A stretch of 64,000 nucleotides of DNA, from assembly GCA_023393635.1 (NCBI GenBank), contig JAEWKT010000016.1, positions 1 to 64,000 of the forward strand. The letters run 5' to 3'. Positions 7,693-16,670 of the stretch are shown here, one piece after another. The stretch's first letter is position 1; each line of letters opens with the position of its first letter. The notes beneath the pieces are model-generated. The model saw only the letters and a program-made list of their open reading frames with translations, was not told the origin of the DNA and did not search any database. The translations under genes were made by a program, and so were the position numbers. This DNA comes from Pseudomonadota bacterium (GTDB lineage: Bacteria > Pseudomonadota > Gammaproteobacteria > Pseudomonadales > Moraxellaceae).

Positions 7693-10194
7693 CTAAGGCA
7701 ATGTTCGCTTGAGCCACGGTTTTTGATTGCGATAACGCAATGGCTCTAGTACCGAATTTTCACCCAAATAATAGGTTAAAGTACCGCTGCTAATGGTGGA
7801 ATCCACTGCAATGTCTTGCTCAGCCAATCTGGCCAAGACCACGGGCGCAGGGTGCTGATAACGGTTTAAATAGCCCGCTGAAACCACTGCGCGTTGTGGC
7901 GCAACCGCCTGTAAAAATAAGCTTGAGCTACTGTGCTTACTGCCATGATGGCCTAATATTAATACATCAGCATTTAAGGGAATTTGTTGTTGCTGCAATA
8001 AAAACTCCGTGTAAAATCCTGCATCACCCATAATTAATGCCCGTTGTGCGGGCACTTGTGGGGTCGCTGGGGTTTCTACCATGAGTACGCAGGAACTTTC
8101 ATTTTTATTATTCTTTATTTTTTGTTGATCAACTACTTGATGTTGCGGCAATGGCGCCAGGACTTTAAATATCACCCCATCCCACTGCCAGCTTTGCCCA
8201 GCCTCACATAAATGTGTGGGATAAGGAGCAAATATTTCATTGCTGGTTAATTGCATGACAGGAATTTGTTGCAATACGGTTGGCGCACCGCCGCTATGGT
8301 CATTATCCAGATGGGTCAACATCAGCTTATCTAATCGCCCAATACCCTGTGCTTGCAACGCAGGCAACACTACTTTTTCGCCCATATCGGTATGTGGTGT
8401 TTTGACGCCTGCATCCACCAGCATGGCATGCTTAGAAGTTTTTAGTAACACACTCAAACCCTGCCCTACATCCAGTACCTGTACCGTCAGCGGTGCAGTA
8501 GGACGCATAGGATATATTACAGGCGGCAATAAAAATACCAGCCACCACTTAGACACCATACCCTTGGGCAACAGTAGTATCACCAGCATGGCAAATAACG
8601 CCACCAGCTGAATATTACTTAAATAAAACGGTTGTAAGGCTTTAGGAAACCACACGCTCAGCTGGGTTAAAGCCACATGGAACCATTCCAGTAAGCCCAA
8701 TGCAACTATCCAAACGCCATCTGCCAAGGCAGGTGATATTAAAAATAACGTATATGCCAACAGATTTAAGGGCAATACAACAAAGCTTAATAGCGGAATT
8801 GCCAGTAAATTAACCACAGGGGCCAACCACGATATTTTGGCAAAACACAGCAATACCAATGGTGCTAATAAAACAAACAGTCGCCATTGCAAATGAACAA
8901 AGCTAAAAATGTGCTGCTGATATTGATATAGTTTTGTTTGTGGCTCTAAAACCAGATTATTACTCGCATCAGTTTTTAGGTCAGATTGATGAGTTGGCCG
9001 TTTTAGGGTCATTAAAATGGCCACTGCGCCAAATGACAACCAAAATGCAGCCGATAAAATGACTAAAGGATCAACTAACAGCAATACTGCTGCTGCCCAT
9101 GCCAGTATGGATAATGCCGAGCCATGCTGCCTAAACCATAGCAAAGTGCTAAGCAGTCCTACCATTAACACCGTTCGCTGAGCAGGAATATCAAATCCTG
9201 CCAAGCCTGCATACAATACCACTATCAGCAAGAATATAGGCAGCAACCAGCGTCTGCGTTCTGCGATCAAATAAATAAAAGTAAAGCGGTCAAGTAACTG
9301 CCGCATCAGCCAGGTGATAATCAATGCAGCCAGCAACACATGCGGCCCTGAAATTGCTAATAAATGGCTGATACCCATTTGCTGATAAAGCAAGGTGGTT
9401 GGTGCATCAATTAAACTACGATCGCCTGTTAATAAACCCAGCAGCACCCCTTTTGCTGGTGATTCAAACTGCATGATATGCTGCCGAATGCGAATACGCT
9501 CATGGTCTAAACGATTGATGAAACGTCGTGTGATTGAATCAGGGGCAATATGCTGTTGCCGCAATTGTAAGGCGGTTAGCTGCCGAGCATCTTGTAAGGT
9601 ACCAACCGCGCCAATATGCTGTTGAAGCAACCATTTTTCTATATCGAAGGCCCCAAACGAGGCATGACTGTGAGCAGGTTTTAATTTCACCTCAACCTGC
9701 CAAATTTGCCCAGCCTGCATATCAGGTGCTGCTTGTTTTTGCTGGTTGTTCCAATTAAATGGTGTATACAGTAGCCACCTTGCTGGCTTTTTATTTGTCG
9801 CGTTGTTTTCTACTGGTTTAACTGCTTCAACCACTTGTCGCCACTGATCGCCCACTCCCTCACTAATGCCAATAACTTTAACTAATGCAGTTTTTTCTAC
9901 GGGATGGTCGAGCCTTGCTTGCAATGCATGGTTTAACTGCCAATGGGCGTAGCCTGCTCCAAATGCCATACTCAATAAAAAATATAAGGTGCTAAAGACA
10001 CAATGAACATAAAAAGATGACACCGTTTCTTGCTTATTATTTTTAAATTTTTTAAACCAATACAGCATAAAACAAAGCATTAATCCTGCCAATGCACTAC
10101 TCCACATGGCAAAAGATTGCATCATCTCAGGAATAGAAAAAGGCAAAACCAGTGTGCATACGCCCACAATAAAGCCCAGCAAGGCCTGACGCAT
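7693..10194 (-). CDS. comEC: DNA internalisation competence protein ComEC/Rec2
   Basis: An 833-residue polytopic protein with the three-part ComEC layout: a short N-terminal hydrophobic region with a soluble OB-like part, a central multi-helix competence domain (roughly residues 210-500), and a C-terminal metallo-beta-lactamase-like domain beginning at VLDVGQG. The latter has the metal site THLDNDHSGG and a later GHHGSKHSSS. ComEC forms the inner-membrane channel for single-stranded DNA in natural transformation, and the C-terminal domain is thought to degrade the second strand. All key histidines and aspartates are present, so it looks intact. It is separated from lolD by about 150 bases without a clear terminator. 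Confidence 0.92.
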   Translation of the reverse strand: MRQALLGFIVGVCTLVLPFSIPEMMQSFAMWSSALAGLMLCFMLYWFKKFKNNKQETVSSFYVHCVFSTLYFLLSMAFGAGYAHWQLNHALQARLDHPVEKTALVKVIGISEGVGDQWRQVVEAVKPVENNATNKKPARWLLYTPFNWNNQQKQAAPDMQAGQIWQVEVKLKPAHSHASFGAFDIEKWLLQQHIGAVGTLQDARQLTALQLRQQHIAPDSITRRFINRLDHERIRIRQHIMQFESPAKGVLLGLLTGDRSLIDAPTTLLYQQMGISHLLAISGPHVLLAALIITWLMRQLLDRFTFIYLIAERRRWLLPIFLLIVVLYAGLAGFDIPAQRTVLMVGLLSTLLWFRQHGSALSILAWAAAVLLLVDPLVILSAAFWLSFGAVAILMTLKRPTHQSDLKTDASNNLVLEPQTKLYQYQQHIFSFVHLQWRLFVLLAPLVLLCFAKISWLAPVVNLLAIPLLSFVVLPLNLLAYTLFLISPALADGVWIVALGLLEWFHVALTQLSVWFPKALQPFYLSNIQLVALFAMLVILLLPKGMVSKWWLVFLLPPVIYPMRPTAPLTVQVLDVGQGLSVLLKTSKHAMLVDAGVKTPHTDMGEKVVLPALQAQGIGRLDKLMLTHLDNDHSGGAPTVLQQIPVMQLTSNEIFAPYPTHLCEAGQSWQWDGVIFKVLAPLPQHQVVDQQKIKNNKNESSCVLMVETPATPQVPAQRALIMGDAGFYTEFLLQQQQIPLNADVLILGHHGSKHSSSSLFLQAVAPQRAVVSAGYLNRYQHPAPVVLARLAEQDIAVDSTISSGTLTYYLGENSVLEPLRYRNQKPWLKRTLP

Positions 10195-10256
10195 TTTTTA
10201 TAACTCTTCAATTTTTTATTGTTTAGGGTGTGTAGACATTAAACCCTATATAAAAT

Positions 10257-10313
10257 TGCCTTACCAAGCTTATGATTAACCAATAACAGCTATTAACCAA
10301 ACCCAGTAAGGCA
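10257..10313. repeat. Spaced inverted repeat between lolD and comEC
   Basis: TGCCTTAC at 10257 and GTAAGGCA at 10306 are perfect 8-base complements separated by 41 bases. No T-tract follows. This is the only structure I see in the 150-base gap between the two minus-strand genes. Confidence 0.3.
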
Positions 10314-10344
10314 TGAATCTTTCAATCACATCCATTACATGTTG

Positions 10345-11046
10345 TTAGTTAATCCACAGTCCATCCTGCATATGCAAAATTCGGTCTGCCGACTGTGCCA
10401 GTTGTTCATCGTGTGTGACAATTAGCATGGACATATTCAAATCATGGCGCAGATCTTTGAGCAAATCTAGGGTATCAAACGCCGTACGACGATCCAGATT
10501 GCCCGTTGGCTCGTCAGCCAGCACTACCGCAGGATTGGTCACCAATGCACGCGCCAATGCGACTCGTTGTCGCTCACCACCTGATAACTCACCAGGTTGA
10601 TGCGTTAAACGATGCTTTAAGCCCACTTTAGTGAGCAAATCAATTGCCCGCTCTTGCGCTTGCTCAACGGTACTTTCCTGACGCAACAATAAAGGAATAC
10701 TGACGTTTTCAATCGCATCAAATTCAGGCAGCAAATGATGAAACTGATACACAAAACCCAGATATTGATTGCGCAAATTGCCGCGCTTGGTTTCATTTAA
10801 CTGGTTTAAGGCATGGCCTTTTAAAATCACATCACCACTGGTTGGCAAATCCAGGCCACCCAAAATATGCAGTAAGGTACTTTTACCAGAGCCACTGGCA
10901 CCAATGATAGAAACAAATTCACCTTCATGAATTGAAAAATCAAGGCCTTTTAATACTTCAACCTGATTGCGACCATCATTAAATATTTTGCCAAGCTTTT
11001 GTGCCGATAGCACCACATTGTTAGAATTTGCTAACGAATTACTCAT
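10345..11046 (-). CDS. lolD: Lipoprotein-releasing system ATP-binding protein LolD
   Basis: A 233-residue ABC ATPase with Walker A GASGSGKST (about residues 54-62), signature LSGGERQRVALARAL and Walker B VVLADEPTGN. LolD energises extraction of outer-membrane lipoproteins from the inner membrane and their transfer to LolA. Its start overlaps the end of the LolC/E gene by eight bases, so they form one operon and complex. MacB-type and FtsE-type ATPases are similar, but the pairing with a 411-residue LolC/E permease settles the assignment. Confidence 0.9.
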   Translation of the reverse strand: MSNSLANSNNVVLSAQKLGKIFNDGRNQVEVLKGLDFSIHEGEFVSIIGASGSGKSTLLHILGGLDLPTSGDVILKGHALNQLNETKRGNLRNQYLGFVYQFHHLLPEFDAIENVSIPLLLRQESTVEQAQERAIDLLTKVGLKHRLTHQPGELSGGERQRVALARALVTNPAVVLADEPTGNLDRRTAFDTLDLLKDLRHDLNMSMLIVTHDEQLAQSADRILHMQDGLWIN

Positions 11047-12274
11047 AACGCAATGCCTCAGCAGGTTGAACCTGAGCAGCTCGGCGCGCAGGATAAATGG
11101 TCGCCAAAAAGCTTAGTAGTAGCGAAATACCCACCACCACCAATACATCTTGTGGACGCAGATAAGATGGCAAGTAATTAATAAAATAGGCGTCAAATAA
11201 ATGCAAGCCAAAGGTATTGTTAATCCAGCCTAATACGTTACTAATGCTTAACGAGAAAATAATGCCTAAAATTGCCCCAGCAATCGTACCTACCGTGCCA
11301 ATAATAATACCTTGCACCATAAAAATACGGGTAATGGTGGCAGGTGATGCGCCCAATGTTCTTAAAATCGCAATATCTGCTTTTTTGTCGGTGACCACCA
11401 TTACAAGCGACGATACAATATTAAAGGCAGCAACCAACACAATTAAAAACAGTAGCAGGCTGACCATGGCCTTTTCCATTTGAATCGCACTAAATAAATT
11501 ACCATGCGTTTCAGTCCAGTTGCTGGCGTAATAGTTGGGTGGCAATTGATTGAGTAACTTACTGGCAGCTTCAGGGGCAGCAAAAATATCATCGAGCGTC
11601 ATACGTACGCCTTGCGCACCGTTTGGTAAGCGCAATAACTTGGCAGCATCATTTAAAGCAATATAGCCAATCATGGAATCAACATCAGCACCAATACTAA
11701 AAATGCCCACCACCGTAAAACGTTTAAAGCGTGGTACCACACCCGCTGGCGATGGCGACGCTTCAGGTAGAACCAGCGTCACTTTATCGTTTAGGCGCAG
11801 CCCAAGACCATCGGCCATGCCCTGCCCAATAACAATGCCAAACTCACCTTCTTTAAGATTATCCAGCGACCCTTGTGACATATATTGATGCACAATAGAC
11901 ACTTTTTTCTCAAATTCTGGCTCAATGCCGCTTACCAAAATACCAGCTACTTGCCCCTGTGCTGTCAACATGCCTTGCAACTGGGTAAATGGCGCGCTTC
12001 CTACCACATGTGGCTGCTTATTAACCAAATCGACCAAAGGTCGCCATTCAGGCAAAATTTCAGTAGACGAGACAGTTGCTTGAGGTATCATACCTAAAAT
12101 ACGGGTTTTTAGTTCACGGTCAAAACCATTCATGACCGAAAGAACCGTAATTAAAACCGCAACCCCAAGCGTTAGTCCAATGATGGATACTAAGGCAATA
12201 AAAGAAATGAAGTGATTACTTCGCCGTGCGCGAGTGTACCGCAACCCTACAAACAGCGAGATCGGCTTAAACAT
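11039..12274 (-). CDS. lolC: Lipoprotein-releasing system transmembrane protein, LolC/LolE family
   Basis: A 411-residue FtsX-type permease: one N-terminal transmembrane helix (about 27-50), a large periplasmic domain, and three C-terminal helices, ending with the conserved YPARRAAQVQPAEALRYE segment. It forms the membrane part of the Lol exporter with LolD. Only one LolC/E-type gene lies here, followed directly by lolD, so the system may be the homodimeric LolF kind rather than the E. coli LolC plus LolE heterodimer; a second copy elsewhere cannot be excluded. Only 21 bases separate its start from that of the divergent PilZ gene. Confidence 0.87.
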   Translation of the reverse strand: MFKPISLFVGLRYTRARRSNHFISFIALVSIIGLTLGVAVLITVLSVMNGFDRELKTRILGMIPQATVSSTEILPEWRPLVDLVNKQPHVVGSAPFTQLQGMLTAQGQVAGILVSGIEPEFEKKVSIVHQYMSQGSLDNLKEGEFGIVIGQGMADGLGLRLNDKVTLVLPEASPSPAGVVPRFKRFTVVGIFSIGADVDSMIGYIALNDAAKLLRLPNGAQGVRMTLDDIFAAPEAASKLLNQLPPNYYASNWTETHGNLFSAIQMEKAMVSLLLFLIVLVAAFNIVSSLVMVVTDKKADIAILRTLGASPATITRIFMVQGIIIGTVGTIAGAILGIIFSLSISNVLGWINNTFGLHLFDAYFINYLPSYLRPQDVLVVVGISLLLSFLATIYPARRAAQVQPAEALRYE

Positions 12275-12295
12275 ACAGTCATCCGAGGAAAGAAA

Positions 12296-12901
12296 ATGGA
12301 AAATTTACAGCAGGAAGCAGACAACGGTGAGCGCCGCCTAATGTCCCGCATTAATGCTGCCTTGCGTACTAACTATCAACTCATTACCCGCACAGATGCT
12401 TTAAAAGACCCCTACGATCCAAGCTTTGTCCTGCCGCGCTATTTTTTGCTGCTGGCAGAGCTTGATGAACTTGATAGTGTTCATCAGCAGGTTGCAAATG
12501 GCCTTGAGCAGGAAAATCCCACGCTGGCACGCATTATCAAACTAATGAACCAAAAACTGGATCTTATCACTGGTGCCTTATATGACGCCATGGTTGAAAC
12601 CATGTTACCCAGCCCTACCCGCGTTAATATCTCTGAAAGTGGCTTATCTTTTTATGCCCGTGATCGCATTGCGCCTGGCTCACACGTGCATTTAACCTTA
12701 AGTCATCCCGAAAATGCCTTTCATCTGGCCACCACTGCGCGTGTGGTGTATAGCGAAGATGAAGACCTTGAAGGGTTTAGAACAGGTGCTTACTTTATTA
12801 GCCTGCATCCTAATGACCGCGCCAAACTGGCCAATTGCATTAGCCACAAGCTAACTGCTGAAGAAAGCGCAGAACAGTTTGATGCAATGAGCGATTTTTA
12901 A
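12296..12901 (+). CDS. PilZ-domain protein
   Basis: A 201-residue protein with an N-terminal helical region and a C-terminal PilZ-like beta-barrel. The NISESGLSF segment (about residues 114-122) matches the second half of the c-di-GMP-binding PilZ signature ([D/N]xSxxG). The RxxxR half is not obvious: only one Arg precedes it at TRVNIS, so nucleotide binding is uncertain. The ATG at 12296 follows GAGGA and is preferred over an in-frame ATG at 12212 that would overlap lolC. It is divergent from the lol operon with a 21-base gap, so its promoter must overlap lolC coding sequence. A terminator follows. Confidence 0.7.
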   Translation: MENLQQEADNGERRLMSRINAALRTNYQLITRTDALKDPYDPSFVLPRYFLLLAELDELDSVHQQVANGLEQENPTLARIIKLMNQKLDLITGALYDAMVETMLPSPTRVNISESGLSFYARDRIAPGSHVHLTLSHPENAFHLATTARVVYSEDEDLEGFRTGAYFISLHPNDRAKLANCISHKLTAEESAEQFDAMSDF

Positions 12902-12943
12902 GTCATTACCCATTGTTGCGCTATTAAGCTAAACCCATCTACT

Positions 12944-12978
12944 GAGTAGTTGTTTTTAATCAACATCTACTCTTTTTT
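12944..12978 (+). terminator. Intrinsic terminator after the PilZ gene
   Basis: GAGTAG pairs with CTACTC (with TTG/CAA adding pairs after a small bulge), followed by six T. It lies about 40 bases after the stop codon. Confidence 0.65.
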
Positions 12979-13163
12979 GTTGCCCATTTCTGCCATCTAC
13001 CTAATGGCAATATAAAAACTATAAAACCATTTTTTATGCATAAATTAATAAGCCAGCCACTTTAAAGCAAAAACTGGATTATCAATGTAAATTTTTTATA
13101 CAAGTAATCTGTTATTAAGCGTATTTTAATTCTTATAATGTGAGCTATAGAGTCGGCGTATCA

Positions 13164-13230
13164 AAGTACTGGAAACATTTCTATCAAAAAAATTAGCCAT
13201 CATCAATGTCTAAAAATGGTTCCAGTACTT
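13164..13230. ncRNA. Long hairpin in a gene-free region, possible small RNA or terminator-like element
   Basis: The stretch 12902-13268 has no gene beyond the terminator at its start. Within it, 13164-13180 and 13214-13230 are complementary over 17 positions with a single mismatch (core AAGTACTGGAA / TTCCAGTACTT), enclosing a 33-base loop. A T-run (CTGTTTTTT) follows at about 13232. A structured transcript ending here is possible, as is a mobile-repeat remnant. The strand is undecided. Confidence 0.35.
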
Positions 13231-13268
13231 CACTGTTTTTTAAAACTAATATTAAGCGATCAACTATT

Positions 13269-14237
13269 CTACTTCGACTTTTTCAAATATGCCTGCGCCC
13301 AGTCACGGACAAAATACAGCACCAGTCCCAGCAAAATTACACCAACGCCTAAAACCATATTCATGCCAATGCGCTCATGATTCAACCATGCACCCCATAT
13401 CAGGGCAAGCACGGGCGTTAGTACTGTAGTTAAGGCCACTGTGGAAGGACTCAAACGCTGTACCAGATCAAAATAACACAGCATGGCAATAATTGATGCC
13501 ACAACCACACTGTATAAAATCGCAATGATGGTTAAACCAGACGGCATATGCGTTGGGGCATACTGCCAAAATGCTGGCAGCAGCAATAACATGCCAATAG
13601 CCGAAATGATCAGTGAACCTGTGGTTTGTGCCAAAGGATTCAAATTGGCCTTTAAATGTTTGACCCAGAACATTGAGCCGACATAGCACGCAACTGCCAA
13701 TAAAATTAAAATAATGCCAATAGGCTGCACAAAGGTACGCTCACCTGTTAAGCAAATAAAGGCCAAACCCAGTAAGGCAATCAACATGCCTGTCCACTGC
13801 TCGGTAAATAAACGCTGCTCTTTAGTGAATATAAAAGCCATCAATCCTGCAAAGATAGGTGCAAAACCAAATAATAATGACATCAAGCCCGACGCCAGAT
13901 AAGGCGCAGCCAAATAAGTAAGCAGCATGGCACCCAGCAAACTTAAACTACCAGCCACATAACTTTTTAGGGCAAGTTTATGCGTGGGTAAAGCCAGCCG
14001 CATTACCCGACAAATGACATATGCCAAAATAGCTGCCAATACAAACCGCGATGTTAAGGCCCAGACTGGATGTAAATCCCGTACACTCCAGACCACAGCA
14101 AGCGGAGTACTCGACCAGATTAATACCAGTAAAATATAGCGACTACCTACCTGCCATTGCTGCGTACTTAGCGCATCGGTTGTTAGATCAGCGCTGGTAG
14201 ATAGCCGCAGTATCTGCGGTGGTTTTTCAGTGTCCAT
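13269..14237 (-). CDS. EamA/DMT-family transporter
   Basis: A 322-residue inner-membrane protein with about ten hydrophobic helices arranged as two EamA halves, as in RhtA/YdcZ-type drug/metabolite exporters. The ATG at 14237 has AGGAGA eight bases upstream. An in-frame ATG at 14285 lies inside a terminator stem and is rejected. The N-terminal ~35 residues are polar and Thr/Gln-rich and precede the first helix. Substrate is unknown. A 36-codon ORF and a strong hairpin precede it on the same strand and may affect its transcription. Confidence 0.8.
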   Translation of the reverse strand: MDTEKPPQILRLSTSADLTTDALSTQQWQVGSRYILLVLIWSSTPLAVVWSVRDLHPVWALTSRFVLAAILAYVICRVMRLALPTHKLALKSYVAGSLSLLGAMLLTYLAAPYLASGLMSLLFGFAPIFAGLMAFIFTKEQRLFTEQWTGMLIALLGLAFICLTGERTFVQPIGIILILLAVACYVGSMFWVKHLKANLNPLAQTTGSLIISAIGMLLLLPAFWQYAPTHMPSGLTIIAILYSVVVASIIAMLCYFDLVQRLSPSTVALTTVLTPVLALIWGAWLNHERIGMNMVLGVGVILLGLVLYFVRDWAQAYLKKSK

Positions 14238-14285
14238 GGTAGTGCTCTCCTGTGTATGGTTTTTGGTTATAAAAAATTCAGCCAT

Positions 14286-14311
14286 AAAAAAAGCCGCTCT
14301 TGAGAGCGGCT
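14286..14311 (-). terminator. Strong intrinsic terminator (or attenuator) upstream of the EamA gene
   Basis: On the minus strand AGCCGCTC pairs perfectly with GAGCGGCT around a four-base loop, followed by seven T. It lies 22 bases after the stop of the small ORF at 14333-14443 and 49 bases before the EamA start, so it could end the small transcript or attenuate the transporter gene. Confidence 0.8.
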
Positions 14312-14332
14312 ATAAATCGATACGTTGAATAC

Positions 14333-14443
14333 TTATGCTCGCTCATCATCCTGTTTGGCTGCCCAAATGCGCACAGCAACAGGTTGTGCCACAATTTGAG
14401 GGGCAACTAGAGAAACGGCGAAAACTGCATTAAATGTATTCAT
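14333..14443 (-). CDS. Hypothetical 36-residue small protein or leader peptide
   Basis: The minus strand here encodes an ATG-to-TAA reading frame of 36 codons. Its first ~20 residues are hydrophobic (VFAVSLVAPQIVAQPVAV), followed by a polar, charged tail ending KQDDERA. A perfect terminator hairpin follows 22 bases after the stop, which supports a real transcription unit. The ribosome site is weak (AGGTG about 14 bases upstream). I recognise no family. It may be a tiny membrane or exported protein, or a leader peptide that controls the EamA gene; it may also be a chance frame. Confidence 0.4.
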   Translation of the reverse strand: MNTFNAVFAVSLVAPQIVAQPVAVRIWAAKQDDERA

Positions 14444-14627
14444 GTTGCGATCATGCACCTAAACCAGCAAGCGGGCAAGATTTATTCATGAAGCAATTAT
14501 GGTTTTTTCTAAAGCTAGATCATCTGTGTATTAGAAATACTGATATATTGCTAATCAATACCCATGCTTTTTTAGCAAAACCTACAACAGAATTGTTTGT
14601 TAGAATGCGGCTTTATTTGATAAGTAG

Positions 14628-15830
14628 ATGACCGCTGTGCTGCAAACCGATATTGTTATTTTAGGTGCGGGTGCTTCAGGCCTGATGTGTGCACAAATTG
14701 CAGCACAACGTGGACGCAAAGTATTGGTATTAGAGCGCGCCAATAAAATAGGCAAAAAAATTCTGATGTCAGGGGGTGGTCGTTGTAACTTTACCAACCT
14801 TGATGTTCAGCCAGAAAACTATATTTCGCATAATCCGCATTTTGTGATTTCTGCCTTGAATCGCTATACCCAATGGGATTTTTTAAGTTTGGTCGGCAGA
14901 TATCAGATTAACTATGAAGAACGCAAACACGGCCAATTGTTTTGTGTAGATAGTGCCAAAGATATTTTAAACATGTTGCTCAGCGAATGTGAGCAAGCTG
15001 GTGTCAGCTTAAAAACCAATCAACATGTCACTCAAGTCACCTTTGATGAGCAAAGCCAGAAATTTACCATTACCACCGACAACACAGCGTATCAATGCCA
15101 GTCATTGGTAGTGGCTACAGGTGGTTTATCTATTCCCACACTGGGTGGTTCAGGTTTTGGTTATACGCTGGCCAAGCAATTTGGCCATCATGTGTATGCT
15201 ACCAGCGCAGGCTTGGTTCCCTTTACCTTTACTGATCAGTTTAAACAAGTCACCGAACGACTTTCAGGTATTGCCACTGAAGTCACTTTATCCAATCAGC
15301 ATGCTAGTTTTGTAGAAAATTTATTATTTACTCATCGTGGTTTAAGTGGCCCAAGTGCCTTGCAACTGTCTAACTACTGGCAGGCAGGCACGTCTATTTT
15401 TATTGATTTTTTTAGCAAACTAGAAATGGATCAATGGTTAATCGCTAAAAAGCAGCAGCAACCAAAGCTTTTACTGCGTACCGTGCTACAAGAGTTATTG
15501 CCTAAAAATCTGGTGGTGGAGCTACAACAATTGTTGTGGCCAAGCCATAGTGAACGCCCGCTTAACCAGTGGCCAGATAAAGAGCTGACGCTGCTGGCAC
15601 AAAAATTACATGCGGTTGAGCAAAAACCATCTGGCACTGAAGGCTATCGTACTGCCGAAGTGACCCTGGGCGGTGTTGATACCAATGAGATTTCGTCTAA
15701 AACCATGGAAAGCAGCAAACAAAAAGGTTTGTATTTTATTGGAGAAGTCATGGATGTGACAGGCCACTTGGGCGGCTATAACTTTCAGTGGGCATGGTCT
15801 TCAGGTTATGCCGCAGGGCAAGTGGTTTAG
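14628..15830 (+). CDS. BaiN/YhiN-type NAD(P)/FAD-dependent oxidoreductase (HI0933 family)
   Basis: A 400-residue flavoprotein. The N-terminal dinucleotide-binding motif GAGASGLM (about residues 12-19) is followed by the family hallmark MSGGGRCNFTN (about 46-56). ATGGLSIPTLGGSG lies mid-protein and the C-terminal FAD segment is GHLGGYNFQWAW. This family includes BaiN-like proteins and E. coli YhiN; the reaction of most members is unproven. It stands alone on the plus strand, with no strong ribosome site seen before the ATG. Confidence 0.85.
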   Translation: MTAVLQTDIVILGAGASGLMCAQIAAQRGRKVLVLERANKIGKKILMSGGGRCNFTNLDVQPENYISHNPHFVISALNRYTQWDFLSLVGRYQINYEERKHGQLFCVDSAKDILNMLLSECEQAGVSLKTNQHVTQVTFDEQSQKFTITTDNTAYQCQSLVVATGGLSIPTLGGSGFGYTLAKQFGHHVYATSAGLVPFTFTDQFKQVTERLSGIATEVTLSNQHASFVENLLFTHRGLSGPSALQLSNYWQAGTSIFIDFFSKLEMDQWLIAKKQQQPKLLLRTVLQELLPKNLVVELQQLLWPSHSERPLNQWPDKELTLLAQKLHAVEQKPSGTEGYRTAEVTLGGVDTNEISSKTMESSKQKGLYFIGEVMDVTGHLGGYNFQWAWSSGYAAGQVV

Positions 15831-15996
15831 CGTCGTGTATAATCTTTTAAAGAGTGGCACTTAAAAACTTGCTATCTAAAAACAAGTTAAAATACTTATT
15901 GCTCATTAATTACTTAAAACTGATAGATAAATGATCTGAATACCTAAAGACTATCCCATGCTCTATTTAATCTTTATTTAAAAAAGGTAGCTCGAT

Positions 15997-16524
15997 ATGG
16001 ATATTGACTGGCAAGGCATGTTCTCATTTGATGTGCCTGTTTTAGAAATTTTTATCCGTGGCAGTACCATGTATCTGGCACTGATATTTTTGCTCCGAGT
16101 TATTTTGAGGCGACAATCTGGTGGTCTGGAATCAGGGGATATTTTATTACTAATCTTATTAGCAGACGCCTCATCAAATGGAATGGCTGGTGAATATAAA
16201 TCCATTCCCGATGGCATTGTACTTGTCGCCACGTTAATGTTCTGGAACTTCTTTTTAGACTGGCTGTGTTTTAAGTTTCCATGGTTTGAACGCTTAATGG
16301 AGGCCAAACCGATTGTTCTGGTTAAAAACGGCAAGATGTTACACAAAAATATGCGTAAAGAATATGTCACGCGCGCAGAGTTACTTGGCCAGTTACGCGA
16401 GCAAGGTATTGATAAATTGCATCAGGTGAAACGCGCTTATATTGAAAGCGACGGCAAGCTTAGCGTCATCGAAATGGACCAAAGAACCAACCAACAATCT
16501 GAACCGCAAGATAAGCAACCTTAG
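15997..16524 (+). CDS. DUF421 (YetF-type) membrane protein
   Basis: A 175-residue protein with two to three N-terminal hydrophobic helices (about 22-80) and a soluble C-terminal domain containing the family-type segments PIVLVKNGKMLHKNM and VTRAELLGQLREQGI. These match the DUF421/YetF family, whose molecular function is not established. The ATG is preceded by AAGGTAG. The protein ends with a short Gln-rich tail. A bidirectional terminator follows it. Confidence 0.8.
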   Translation: MDIDWQGMFSFDVPVLEIFIRGSTMYLALIFLLRVILRRQSGGLESGDILLLILLADASSNGMAGEYKSIPDGIVLVATLMFWNFFLDWLCFKFPWFERLMEAKPIVLVKNGKMLHKNMRKEYVTRAELLGQLREQGIDKLHQVKRAYIESDGKLSVIEMDQRTNQQSEPQDKQP

Positions 16525-16584
16525 CCCCATTGTTTAAAAGGGATTTTCAAAAACAGCATTGCAACCAAACTCACAGATAGACAT

Positions 16585-16622
16585 AAAAAAACCGCTGATG
16601 ATAGCTCACCAGCGGTTTTTTT
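16585..16622. terminator. Bidirectional intrinsic terminator
   Basis: ACCGCTG pairs with CAGCGGT, flanked by six A on the left and six T on the right. It serves the plus-strand DUF421 gene and the convergent mechanosensitive-channel-type gene. Confidence 0.8.
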
Positions 16623-16670
16623 AGACACAGATTTTTGCTTTAAGACAATTGCCTAAAAGCAGCGCATCAT

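Noticed and set aside
8240..8611. 123-codon plus-strand frame inside comEC
   Set aside because: Antisense shadow of the metallo-beta-lactamase-like domain of ComEC; composition is unlike a protein.
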